A stretch of 26,986 bases of DNA from JBLHOS01 sp047623825 (GCA_047623825.1 JBLHOS010000038.1:1-26986), one strand, 5' to 3'. Counted from the first letter of the stretch, positions 8,072-15,251 are shown. A program made the numbers and translations. Notes: a model not told the origin generated them from the sequence alone.

Positions 8072-8269
8072 GAGGCAGCTCCTTTTGATCCTGTCTGAAA
8101 GGCTGCGACTACATTTGCAAGTTTTGATCGTCGCGCCGCGATCGGGCAAAGGTGAGTTGACGACCAATCACCTTCACACAGATGCGACCCGCCTGTGCCA
8201 AGTCGCGTGGATTTGGCGTGACGCACCTTATCACCAACTGTCCCGCGACACCCGGTCACTGCCTAAGGT

Positions 8270-8291
8270 GGCGAAAAAACATCCTTTCGCC
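8270..8291. promoter_or_regulatory. Perfect 7-bp inverted repeat in the phyH-nuoA intergenic region
   Basis: GGCGAAA at 8270-8276 and TTTCGCC at 8285-8291 are exact complements around an 8-base loop. There is no T-run after it, and no gene ends nearby, so it is not a terminator. A protein-binding site or RNA hairpin are both possible. It lies 119 bases before nuoA and 199 bases before the dioxygenase start. Confidence 0.35.
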
Positions 8292-8324
8292 CGAAAACTG
8301 ATGTCGACAGGTGGTAGGGTCGCA

Positions 8325-8353
8325 TTGACCGCCCTGCACGGCAGGCTTAAGTA
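8325..8353 (+). promoter_or_regulatory. Candidate promoter of the nuo operon
   Basis: TTGACC at 8325-8330 and TAAGTA at 8348-8353 are separated by 17 bases, about 57 bases before the nuoA start. The spacer contains an inverted repeat (CCTGC, ACG, GCAGG), so a regulator could sit between the boxes. The -10 match is mediocre. Other nearby hexamers, such as CATAAT at 8378, lack a partner. Confidence 0.35.
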
Positions 8354-8409
8354 CCATTCAAAGGCTGGGCCAAGTGGCATAATCGGCCAAAGCCTAAGGA
8401 GCGACCCCT

Positions 8410-8775
8410 TTGGAAGACCTGCTCAGAGACTACCTTCCCATTTTGATCTTTCTCGGTCTGGCCATTGGCCTTGGTGTGGTGCTGATCATGGCCGCCGTTG
8501 TGCTGGCAGTCAGCAACCCCGATCCTGAGAAAGTGTCGGCCTACGAATGTGGGTTCAACGCCTTTGATGACGCGCGGATGAAGTTCGATGTGCGATTCTA
8601 TCTGGTGTCGATCCTATTCATCATCTTCGATCTCGAAATCGCGTTTCTGTTTCCGTGGGCTGTGGCTTTTCCGGAAATGTCGATGCTGGGGTTCTGGTCA
8701 ATGATGGTGTTCTTGGGTGTGCTGACTATTGGGTTCGCTTATGAATGGAAAAAAGGAGCGTTGGAATGGCAGTAG
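8410..8775 (+). CDS. nuoA: NADH-quinone oxidoreductase subunit A
   Basis: Small membrane subunit of complex I, at the junction of the peripheral arm, NuoH and NuoJ near the quinone site. The 121 residues carry three predicted transmembrane helices (about 10-33, 62-85 and 90-112). The family-defining loop includes SAYECGFNAFDDARMKFDVR, whose conserved cysteine is at the active/deactive switch in mitochondrial ND3, followed by FDLEIAFLFPWAV. It starts with TTG at 8410, supported by AAGGAG at 8396-8401 with an 8-base spacer and by homology beginning at once (MEDLLRDY). No ATG or GTG lies suitably upstream. First gene of the nuo operon. Its last codons overlap nuoB by 10 bases. Confidence 0.95.
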   Translation: MEDLLRDYLPILIFLGLAIGLGVVLIMAAVVLAVSNPDPEKVSAYECGFNAFDDARMKFDVRFYLVSILFIIFDLEIAFLFPWAVAFPEMSMLGFWSMMVFLGVLTIGFAYEWKKGALEWQ

Positions 8776-9299
8776 CGACCGGCCTGAATACCGCTGGTGC
8801 GGATCGTGACGTTGCGACGCAAGAGCTTAACCGTGAATTGCAGGACAAAGGCTTTCTGCTGACCTCAACTGAGGATATCATCAATTGGGCGCGCACTGGG
8901 TCTTTGCACTGGATGACATTTGGTCTGGCGTGTTGTGCTGTTGAGATGATGCACACTGCCATGCCACGCTATGATATGGAGCGGTTTGGTACGGCACCGC
9001 GCGCCTCTCCGCGACAATCCGATTTGATGATCGTTGCAGGCACCCTGACCAATAAAATGGCACCCGCCCTGCGCAAGGTCTACGACCAGATGCCTGAACC
9101 GCGTTATGTGATCTCGATGGGGTCCTGCGCCAATGGCGGCGGCTACTATCACTATAGCTATTCGGTTGTGCGTGGGTGTGACCGGATCGTGCCAGTGGAC
9201 CTTTATGTACCGGGCTGCCCGCCCACCGCCGAGGCGCTGCTATACGGGCTCCTGCAGCTACAACGCAAAATCCGCCGTACTGGCACAATTACCCGTTAA
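8766..9299 (+). CDS. nuoB: NADH-quinone oxidoreductase subunit B
   Basis: Carries Fe-S cluster N2, the last electron donor to quinone in complex I. The 177 residues show all four expected cysteines: the adjacent pair Cys56-Cys57 in FGLACCAVEM, Cys121 in SMGSCANGG, and Cys151 in VPGCPPTAEAL. The start at ATG 8766 is favoured because AAGGAG at 8753-8758 lies 7 bases upstream and MAVATG matches the family start. An in-frame ATG at 8745 would place the start inside nuoA and lacks a ribosome site. The gene overlaps nuoA by 10 bases and is followed by nuoC after 12. Confidence 0.96.
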   Translation: MAVATGLNTAGADRDVATQELNRELQDKGFLLTSTEDIINWARTGSLHWMTFGLACCAVEMMHTAMPRYDMERFGTAPRASPRQSDLMIVAGTLTNKMAPALRKVYDQMPEPRYVISMGSCANGGGYYHYSYSVVRGCDRIVPVDLYVPGCPPTAEALLYGLLQLQRKIRRTGTITR

Positions 9300-9311
9300 G
9301 GAGACGCTGGC

Positions 9312-9926
9312 ATGAGCGATAAGGCTTTGGATGAACTGGCTGAGCACATTACCCTGAAACAGGGTGATGCGATTGTTGGCACGGATATCGCCTTTGGGGA
9401 ATTGACGGTAGAGATCTCGATCGCCTCAGCGCGCGATTTCATCGAGTTTCTGAAGACGGATCGGACCTGCGGGTTCTCGACGCTTGTGGATATCACTGCT
9501 GTTGATCAGCCAACCCGTGAGAAGCGGTTTGAAATGGTCTGGCATTTCCTGTCAATGTATCAAAACCACCGGATCCGGGTGAAGGCCCATATCCGGGAGG
9601 ACGAAATGGTCCCCTCGATCGTCGACGTATATCGGGCGGCAAATTGGTATGAGCGCGAAGTGTTCGACATGTTCGGTATCTTGTTTACCGGCCACCCTGA
9701 TCTGCGCCGGATCCTGACCGATTATGGCTTTCGTGGTTATCCGCTGCGCAAGGATTTCCCGACAACAGGTTATACTGAAGTACGCTATGATGATGTGTTG
9801 AAACGGGTGGTCTATGAGCCGGTATCTCTGGTCCAAGAATACCGCCAGTTTGATTTTATGTCTCCTTGGGAGGGTGCAAAATACATCCTGCCCGGCGATG
9901 AGAAAACTAAGGAGGCTGCAAAGTGA
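9312..9926 (+). CDS. nuoC: NADH-quinone oxidoreductase subunit C
   Basis: The 30-kDa-type peripheral-arm subunit of complex I. It has no cofactor and packs against NuoD. The 204 residues are a stand-alone NuoC, unlike the E. coli NuoCD fusion and as in Paracoccus and mitochondria. The family signature lies in the second half, around residues 110-160: ANWYEREVFDMFGILFTGHP, then RRILTDYGFRGYPLRKDFP. The start follows a GGAG-type site in TAAGGAGACGCTGGC. The stop overlaps the nuoD start. Confidence 0.95.
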   Translation: MSDKALDELAEHITLKQGDAIVGTDIAFGELTVEISIASARDFIEFLKTDRTCGFSTLVDITAVDQPTREKRFEMVWHFLSMYQNHRIRVKAHIREDEMVPSIVDVYRAANWYEREVFDMFGILFTGHPDLRRILTDYGFRGYPLRKDFPTTGYTEVRYDDVLKRVVYEPVSLVQEYRQFDFMSPWEGAKYILPGDEKTKEAAK

Positions 9927-11161
9927 TGGACGGCAACGCAAGTGGTCACACCTATGACGACGGCTCCTCCGATGCGCTGACTGGTGAACAGAAGATCCGT
10001 AACTTCAACATTAACTTTGGTCCACAACACCCGGCCGCCCACGGCGTTTTGCGTCTGGTGCTAGAGCTGGACGGAGAGATCGTCGAACGCTGTGATCCTC
10101 ATATCGGCTTGCTGCACCGTGGTACCGAAAAGTTGATGGAAAGCCGGACCTATCTGCAAAATCTTCCCTATTTCGACCGGCTCGATTACGTCGCGCCGAT
10201 GAACCAAGAACATGCTTGGTGTCTGGCGATCGAGAAGCTGACAGGCACTGCTGTGCCGCGTCGCGCCAGCCTAATCCGGGTTCTGTACAGTGAAATTGGG
10301 CGGGTGCTAAGCCACCTGTTGAATGTCACGACGCAGGCCATGGATGTTGGCGCGTTGACCCCGCCACTGTGGGGCTTTGAAGAGCGTGAGAAACTGATGG
10401 TCTTTTATGAGCGGGCTTGTGGCGCGCGTCTGCATGCGGCCTATTTTCGGCCCGGCGGCGTGCATCAGGACCTGCCCGCTCAACTGATCGACGATATTGA
10501 AGAATGGGCAGTCGAATTTCCCGGCAAGCTTGCCGACATCGATACGCTGTTGACTGAGAATCGGATTTTCAAACAGCGCAACGTGAACATTGCGATTGTT
10601 AGTGTTGACGACGCGCTGGATTGGGCGTTCTCGGGCGTGATGGTTCGTGGGTCTGGCATGGCATGGGACCTGCGCCGTGCGCAGCCCTATGAATGTTACG
10701 ATGAGTTTGAGTTTCAGATCCCGATCGGTAAGAACGGCGATTGCTATGATCGCTATTTATGCCGGATGGAGGAGATGCGCCAATCGGTCCATATCATCCG
10801 TCAGGCCTGTGCCAAGCTCCGCGATTGCCCCGGCGACATCATGGCGCGTGGTAAGATGACGCCGCCGACCCGCGGCGATATGAAAACCTCAATGGAAGCG
10901 CTGATCCATCACTTCAAACTTTACACCGAAGGCTTCCATGTGCCAGCGGGAGAGGTTTACGTCAGCGTTGAAGCACCCAAGGGTGAGTTTGGCGTCTATC
11001 TGGTGGCGGATGGGTCAAACAAACCCTACCGTGCTAAGATCCGCGCACCGGGTTTTGCGCATCTGCAAGCGATGGATTACCTTTGTAAAGGTCACCAATT
11101 GGCGGATGTTGCTGCCGTTATTGGTTCGCTTGATGTGGTGTTCGGAGAGATCGACCGGTGA
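9926..11161 (+). CDS. nuoD: NADH-quinone oxidoreductase subunit D
   Basis: The 49-kDa-type subunit. Together with NuoB it forms the quinone-binding cavity. The 411 residues match the family. NFGPQHPAAHGVLRLVLEL near 31-49 contains the conserved histidines of the quinone loop, HIGLLHRGTEKLME follows, and DPCYR-type motifs are replaced as usual in complex I. The C-terminus DVVFGEIDR is the typical end. I chose ATG 9926, which shares one base with the nuoC stop (TGATG). GTG 9923 is an alternative one codon earlier, and AAGGAGG at 9909-9915 could serve either. A 105-bp gap follows before nuoE, the longest so far in the operon, and it holds a repeated element. Confidence 0.96.
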   Translation: MDGNASGHTYDDGSSDALTGEQKIRNFNINFGPQHPAAHGVLRLVLELDGEIVERCDPHIGLLHRGTEKLMESRTYLQNLPYFDRLDYVAPMNQEHAWCLAIEKLTGTAVPRRASLIRVLYSEIGRVLSHLLNVTTQAMDVGALTPPLWGFEEREKLMVFYERACGARLHAAYFRPGGVHQDLPAQLIDDIEEWAVEFPGKLADIDTLLTENRIFKQRNVNIAIVSVDDALDWAFSGVMVRGSGMAWDLRRAQPYECYDEFEFQIPIGKNGDCYDRYLCRMEEMRQSVHIIRQACAKLRDCPGDIMARGKMTPPTRGDMKTSMEALIHHFKLYTEGFHVPAGEVYVSVEAPKGEFGVYLVADGSNKPYRAKIRAPGFAHLQAMDYLCKGHQLADVAAVIGSLDVVFGEIDR

Positions 11162-11180
11162 CAGTTTGCGCCACACATTG

Positions 11181-11206
11181 CCTTTTTCTTGGAAAAAATA
11201 CTCCTG
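11181..11206 (-). repeat. Copy 2 of a short intergenic element, inverted relative to copy 1
   Basis: Read on the - strand this is CAGGAGTATTTTTT followed by CCAAGAAAAAGG. It matches the element upstream of mccA at 21 of 23 core positions. The two differing bases are at the centre. Here the copy forms the dyad TTTTTC, loop TTG, GAAAAA. It lies 20 bases after the nuoD stop and 60 before nuoE. An element shared between two unrelated operons suggests a dispersed genomic element rather than chance, but only two copies are in view. Confidence 0.6.
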
Positions 11207-11266
11207 CCGTAGGTCTGTGCGATCTAACTCTGCGCCCCGGCACGACTTTGAAGGACACTGACTAAG

Positions 11267-12334
11267 ATGCTCCGCCGCCTGCACAAAGACCAACCCGATA
11301 GTTTCGCCTTCATGCCTGCCAATCAGGTCTGGGCCGAGGCCCAGATCACCAAATATCCCGAAGGTCGTCAGGCCAGCGCGATAATCCCGCTGTTGTGGCG
11401 CGCCCAAGAGCAAGAAGGCTGGCTGACCCGCCCTGCGATTGAGCATATCGCGACGATGCTGGATCTGGCGTATATCCGGGCGCTCGAAGTCGCGACGTTC
11501 TATTTCATGTTCCAATTGGCCCCGGTCGGCGCGGTTGCGCATATTCAGGTTTGCGGCACCACGTCATGCATGATTTGCGGCGCCGAAGACCTAATCAGCG
11601 TTTGCCAAGATAAGATTTCCAAACGCCCGCACCAGATCAGCGATGATGGTAAATTCAGCTGGGAAGAGGTCGAATGCCTTGGGTCATGTTCCAACGCGCC
11701 GATGGCCCAGATCGGTAAAGATTACTATGAGGACCTGACCGCTGCAATCCTAAGCCAGCTCATCGATGATCTGGCAGCGGGCAAAGTGCCGACACCGGGC
11801 CCACAAAATGGGCGCTACGCCTCAGAGCCTTTGGGCGGATTGACGTCTCTGAAGGAATATGAGGCCGGACGCGACCCGCTGAACGTCTCAGCACGTCTAG
11901 CGACGGACATTGGCGACACGGTCAAGCGGATTGATGGCACAGAAGTGCCTATGATTGCCAATTGGGGCCGCCAGTCGGGTGGCGATCTGGCAGAAATTCC
12001 GGTTGCGTCCAAACCAAAGCCCAAGGCCAAAGCTGTTGCGATCCCAAAACCCGCCAGCGCGACGGTCGCACCTGTTGCCCCTGCCGCTGCGGCCGAAACG
12101 CAGCCAGCAAGACTTGCCGATGCTCGTGATGGCAAAGCCGATGATCTTAAGAAAATAAAGGGGATAGGGCCAAAACTAGAGGCCCTGCTGCACACACTTG
12201 GGTTCTATCATTTCGATCAGGTTGCCGCCTGGAGCGGCGCCGAGGTTGATTGGGTCGACCAGAACCTGGCGGGCTTCAAAGGCAGCGTTAGTCGTGATGG
12301 TTGGGTTGAACAGGCCAAAAAGCTGGTGACGTAA
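11267..12334 (+). CDS. nuoE: NADH-quinone oxidoreductase subunit E with C-terminal helix-hairpin-helix extension
   Basis: The 24-kDa-type subunit with the 2Fe-2S cluster N1a, next to NuoF. Residues 1-175 are the NuoE domain. Ligands are Cys96 and Cys101 (QVCGTTSCM) and Cys137 and Cys141 (ECLGSCSNAP). The whole protein is 355 residues, against about 170-240 in most bacteria. The extra part is a linker of about 180-245, a Lys/Pro/Ala-rich stretch of about 248-285, and a helix-hairpin-helix domain at 292-353 with DDLKKIKGIGPKLEALL. That domain is 47 of 62 residues identical to one in the protein encoded from 12438. GIGPKLE-type hairpins usually bind DNA or mediate protein contacts. The role here is unknown. 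The start ATG has only a distant AAGGA (about 12 bases away). Confidence 0.93.
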   Translation: MLRRLHKDQPDSFAFMPANQVWAEAQITKYPEGRQASAIIPLLWRAQEQEGWLTRPAIEHIATMLDLAYIRALEVATFYFMFQLAPVGAVAHIQVCGTTSCMICGAEDLISVCQDKISKRPHQISDDGKFSWEEVECLGSCSNAPMAQIGKDYYEDLTAAILSQLIDDLAAGKVPTPGPQNGRYASEPLGGLTSLKEYEAGRDPLNVSARLATDIGDTVKRIDGTEVPMIANWGRQSGGDLAEIPVASKPKPKAKAVAIPKPASATVAPVAPAAAAETQPARLADARDGKADDLKKIKGIGPKLEALLHTLGFYHFDQVAAWSGAEVDWVDQNLAGFKGSVSRDGWVEQAKKLVT

Positions 12335-12397
12335 TAAGTGACCTTGCGTCGCAACAGGAGACAGAGCTCTCTTCACGCGTTAAAAAGGGTGATGTCT

Positions 12398-12407
12398 ACC
12401 AATTGGT
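12398..12407. promoter_or_regulatory. 10-bp palindrome between nuoE and the next gene
   Basis: ACCAATTGGT is a perfect palindrome flanked by GGTGA at 12388 and TCACC ending at 12413, which are also complementary but unevenly spaced. It lies 30 bases before the next start codon. It may be an RNA fold or binding site. Chance is quite possible. Confidence 0.2.
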
Positions 12408-12437
12408 CTCACCACCAAAAACCTCGAGGAGAATGAG

Positions 12438-13052
12438 ATGAGTTTGAAATCAGGGATATTGAGTACAACTGAAAAACGCTGGACCATTGCCATAGTTGTT
12501 GGTGTCCTCGCAGCTATTCTACTTTACGCGGCGATCGGATGGTCAATCTTTCTAGCGTTGATCGCGGGCATCTTGATCTGCATCATTCTGGGTTATCTAT
12601 TAGCCATGATGGTCGGTCAGCCTTCTACTCCTCCGGTACAGTCGATAAGTGACGCAGAGCCTGCGCCCCGATCCGCCCCTGCGCCGACGCCAGTACCAAC
12701 CCCTGCACCCGCGGCAGCTAAGGCCACACCTACACCCGCACCCGCGGCAGCTTCTTCTGGCGAAGGCGCGCGTCCGACGGCCCTTGATGGCCCTCGTTCA
12801 GGTGGCTCCGATGATCTGAAACGCATTAAAGGAATCGGTCCTAAGCTGGAAAAACAGTGCAATTCACTGGGCTTTTACCATTTCGACCAGATCGCCGCAT
12901 GGAGTGCTGCCGAGGTCGTGTGGATGGACCAAAACCTCGAAGGCTTCAAAGGCCGCGTCAGCCGCGATACATGGGTTGAGCAGGCAGGCTTGCTGGCAGC
13001 CGGTGGCGACACCGCGTTTTCCAAAAAGGTAGACAAAGATATCGTCTACTAA
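12438..13052 (+). CDS. Membrane-anchored helix-hairpin-helix protein, paralogue of the NuoE C-terminus
   Basis: Unassigned protein of 204 residues between nuoE and nuoF. Two hydrophobic helices (about 16-33 and 35-59) are followed by a Pro/Ala-rich linker (about 73-106) and a helix-hairpin-helix domain at 125-186 with DDLKRIKGIGPKLEKQ and WVEQAGLL. That domain is 47 of 62 residues identical to the C-terminus of NuoE just upstream, so the two arose by duplication. The short N- and C-terminal flanks make a cytoplasmic domain tethered to the inner membrane likely. The start at ATG 12438 follows CGAGGAGAATGAG. The gap to nuoE is 103 bases. It corresponds in position to the unidentified frames of the R. 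capsulatus nuo operon. A role in complex I assembly or in anchoring NuoE is inference. Confidence 0.85.
   Translation: MSLKSGILSTTEKRWTIAIVVGVLAAILLYAAIGWSIFLALIAGILICIILGYLLAMMVGQPSTPPVQSISDAEPAPRSAPAPTPVPTPAPAAAKATPTPAPAAASSGEGARPTALDGPRSGGSDDLKRIKGIGPKLEKQCNSLGFYHFDQIAAWSAAEVVWMDQNLEGFKGRVSRDTWVEQAGLLAAGGDTAFSKKVDKDIVY
12705..12752 (+). repeat. Short tandem repeat coding for a Pro/Ala linker
   Basis: The 15-base word GCACCCGCGGCAGCT occurs at 12705-12719 and again at 12738-12752, exactly 33 bases (11 codons) apart and in frame. It encodes the repeated APAAA stretches in the linker of the membrane helix-hairpin-helix protein. Such linkers expand and contract easily, so length may differ between strains. 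Confidence 0.6.
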
Positions 13053-13103
13053 TCTGTTTGTTTGGGTAGGGGGCAGAACCGCCGTAAGATAGGAGTGTCC
13101 GTG

Positions 13104-13649
13104 ATGACAACTTTGGCGCAAAATCTCTGGTTGGGATCGGTAGCGACCCAACAAAATCTGATGACTGTTATGAAATTTTCGACCGTCTTCTACGGCAACG
13201 CGGCGCTTCAATCGGTCAAATTTGGCTTAACAGCGCCGCTAATGTTTTGGGCGGTGATGGCTCGAACGGGTGCGATCCCAGTTAATGCGATCGCCGCTAT
13301 AGCGGTCGTTGGGCCGACTTTGGCTGCTCCCGCCCCAGTGCGAGCGCCGGTTTTTACGATCGTGCCCAGCGTCACGCGCGAAGCGATACCTGAACCTATA
13401 ATCGACGACGCGGTCAGACCTGCGCCCGTCCCCGCCGTCGCAAATGATCTGACTGCAATCAAAGGGATCGGTCCCAAGTTGGCGCAGCAATTGAGCGCCG
13501 CCGGCATCACTCGGTTTGATCAATTGGCAGCGCTTCAGGACGATCAGTTGGAGCAGATGAGTTCGACAATCCCCAACCTTTTTGCGCGTGCAGTGCGAGG
13601 TGGTTGGATCATGCAGGCCGAGCAATTGGCCCAATCCCAATCCACCTGA
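13104..13649 (+). CDS. Hypothetical protein with degenerate helix-hairpin-helix C-terminus
   Basis: Unassigned protein of 181 residues, third in a row with a GIGPKL hairpin. Residues 1-55 are rich in Gln, Ser and hydrophobics, and 41-75 contains hydrophobic stretches that may be membrane-associated. A Pro/Ala/Val-rich linker covers about 72-112. The domain at 114-175 begins NDLTAIKGIGPKLAQQL and ends GGWIMQAEQL, the same layout as in the two upstream proteins but with low identity after the hairpin. I chose ATG 13104 because AGGAG at 13091-13095 lies 8 bases before it. GTG 13101 is possible, and a TTG at 13062 has no ribosome site. The gap to the previous gene is 51 bases. Function unknown. 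Confidence 0.75.
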   Translation: MTTLAQNLWLGSVATQQNLMTVMKFSTVFYGNAALQSVKFGLTAPLMFWAVMARTGAIPVNAIAAIAVVGPTLAAPAPVRAPVFTIVPSVTREAIPEPIIDDAVRPAPVPAVANDLTAIKGIGPKLAQQLSAAGITRFDQLAALQDDQLEQMSSTIPNLFARAVRGGWIMQAEQLAQSQST

Positions 13650-13679
13650 CGCCAATAAACTGGAGAGAAAAGTACCTCT

Positions 13680-13925
13680 ATGACCGAAACGCCAAAGCAA
13701 ACCAAAGTCCGCACTGCCCAAATAAGGATGGCCGCCACAGTAATGGCTGCGACCATGATCTTATGGATGGCGGCGCAGTTTTTTGGCGGTCAACTAGGCT
13801 TGCCGATTAAATATGCGTTTTTGTTCGACCTTGCGGCAATTGTGGGTCTGGTCTGGGCGCTTTTTGTGACCTATCTAGTATGGCGCGCCCGCAAGAACGA
13901 CGCGGCGGGCGACAAGGCCACCTGA
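13680..13925 (+). CDS. Small two-helix membrane protein (probably DUF5337 family)
   Basis: An 81-residue protein. A basic N-terminus (KQTKVRTAQIRM) is followed by two transmembrane helices (about 17-36 and 45-67), then a charged tail RARKNDAAGDKAT. From memory this resembles the Rhodobacterales-restricted DUF5337 family found in nuo operons. I could not check this. The positive-inside rule places both ends in the cytoplasm. It ends 19 bases before nuoF, so co-expression with complex I is expected. The ribosome site (GGAGAG, about 12 bases away) is weak. Function unknown. Confidence 0.8.
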   Translation: MTETPKQTKVRTAQIRMAATVMAATMILWMAAQFFGGQLGLPIKYAFLFDLAAIVGLVWALFVTYLVWRARKNDAAGDKAT

Positions 13926-13944
13926 ACAGACAAGGACCCCAGAC

Positions 13945-15240
13945 ATGCTTCAGGATAAAGACCGAATCTTTACGAATATCTACGGTATGCACGATCGCAG
14001 TTTGGCGGGTGCGAAGTCGCGTGGCCATTGGGATGGTACGGACAAATTGGTCCAGATGGGGCGCGAAAAGATCGTGGAGACCATGAAGGGCTCCGGCCTG
14101 CGTGGTCGTGGTGGTGCAGGGTTTCCGACCGGTCTGAAATGGTCGTTCATGCCCAAGGAAAGTGACGGACGGCCGCATTATCTGGTGGTGAATGCGGACG
14201 AGTCTGAGCCGGGCACCTGCAAAGACCGTGAGATCATGCGAAACGATCCCCACACGCTGATTGAGGGCTGTCTGATTGCCAGCTCTGCAATGGGCGCGCA
14301 TGCCAGCTATATTTATCTGCGAGGCGAATACATCCGAGAGCGTGAAGCGCTGCAGGCGGCTATCGACGAATGCTATGACAAGGGTTTGCTGGGCAAGAAC
14401 GCAGCCGGTTCAGGATGGGATTTCGATCTTTATCTGCACCACGGCGCGGGCGCGTATATCTGCGGCGAGGAAACTGCTTTGCTAGAAAGCCTTGAAGGTC
14501 GCAAGGGCATGCCGCGGATGAAGCCACCTTTCCCGGCGGGTGCCGGGCTATATGGGTGCCCGACCACTGTGAACAACGTCGAATCAATCGCGGTCGTCCC
14601 CACGATTTTGCGGCGCGGCGCCGACTGGTTCGCTGGATTTGGACGCCCCAATAACGCGGGAACCAAACTTTTTGCGATCTCAGGCCATGTGAACTCGCCC
14701 TGCGTCGTTGAGGAAGAGATGTCGATCGGCTTTGAAGAGCTGATTGACCGCCATTGCGGCGGTATTCGTGGCGGTTGGAATAATCTAAAGGCCGTGATCC
14801 CGGGCGGATCTTCGGTGCCGATGTTGCCGCGCGACATCATGAAAGACGCGATTATGGATTTTGACTGGCTGCGTGAGCAGAAGTCAGGTCTGGGAACCGC
14901 CGCTGTGATCGTGATGGATCAGTCCACCGATGTGATCAAAGCGATCTGGAGGTTGTCAAAATTCTACAAGCACGAGTCGTGTGGTCAGTGCACGCCATGC
15001 CGTGAAGGCACTGGCTGGATGATGCGGGTCATGGACCGTCTGGTCAAAGGCGACGCAGAGGTCGAAGAGATCGACATGTTGCTGGACATCACCAAACAGG
15101 TTGAGGGTCATACGATTTGCGCACTTGGTGATGCGGCCGCTTGGCCAATTCAGGGATTGGTACGCCATTTTCGGGATGAAATTGAGGACCGGATCAAAGC
15201 AAAGCGGGCAGGACGCAGCCCGGCCATCGCCGCAGAATAA
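13945..15240 (+). CDS. nuoF: NADH-quinone oxidoreductase subunit F
   Basis: The 51-kDa-type subunit that oxidises NADH. It holds FMN and cluster N3. The 431 residues show the NADH/FMN-binding glycine-rich loop GLRGRGGAGFP near 51-61, NADESEPGTCKDR near 83-95, and GAGAYICGEETALLESLEG near 167-185. The 4Fe-4S ligands are Cys346, Cys349 and Cys352 (SCGQCTPCREG) and Cys392 (HTICALGD). Length and order match Paracoccus Nqo1. The start follows the DUF5337-like gene by 19 bases. It is followed by a long non-coding stretch that begins with a hairpin 12 bases after the stop, which could lower expression of downstream genes or protect the upstream message. Confidence 0.97.
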   Translation: MLQDKDRIFTNIYGMHDRSLAGAKSRGHWDGTDKLVQMGREKIVETMKGSGLRGRGGAGFPTGLKWSFMPKESDGRPHYLVVNADESEPGTCKDREIMRNDPHTLIEGCLIASSAMGAHASYIYLRGEYIREREALQAAIDECYDKGLLGKNAAGSGWDFDLYLHHGAGAYICGEETALLESLEGRKGMPRMKPPFPAGAGLYGCPTTVNNVESIAVVPTILRRGADWFAGFGRPNNAGTKLFAISGHVNSPCVVEEEMSIGFEELIDRHCGGIRGGWNNLKAVIPGGSSVPMLPRDIMKDAIMDFDWLREQKSGLGTAAVIVMDQSTDVIKAIWRLSKFYKHESCGQCTPCREGTGWMMRVMDRLVKGDAEVEEIDMLLDITKQVEGHTICALGDAAAWPIQGLVRHFRDEIEDRIKAKRAGRSPAIAAE

Positions 15241-15251
15241 TATCTGTGGAT

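Larger units (their letters stand above)
8072..8409. other. Divergent intergenic region between phyH-like gene and nuoA
   Basis: These 338 bases separate two divergent genes and should hold both promoters. I see no convincing gene. A reading frame from 8034 to 8528 on the + strand looks non-coding and overlaps nuoA. Visible structure includes a perfect 7-bp inverted repeat at 8270-8291, a 5-bp repeat CCTGC/GCAGG at 8333-8345, and a promoter-like pair at 8325-8353. There is also a dyad, GGCT..GGCC/GGCC..AGCC, in the bases just before the nuoA ribosome site. I found no clear promoter for the - strand gene. Confidence 0.6.

Noticed and set aside
8081..8259. Possible small gene or RNA gene in the left half of the phyH-nuoA gap.
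   Set aside because: I looked for tRNA-like folds and short coding frames and saw none that was convincing.
8270..8291. Inverted repeat considered as a transcription terminator.
   Set aside because: No gene ends near it and no T-run follows on either strand. It is kept only as a possible binding site.
8034..8528. A 164-codon + strand frame across the phyH-nuoA gap.
   Set aside because: It overlaps the dioxygenase gene and nuoA, both well supported, and its translation has no recognisable domain.
12438..13649. The hairpin-domain genes as a DNA-repair or toxin system inserted in nuo.
   Set aside because: The domain is shared with NuoE itself, and there is no nuclease, toxin or mobility gene nearby. 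A complex I-linked role fits better.
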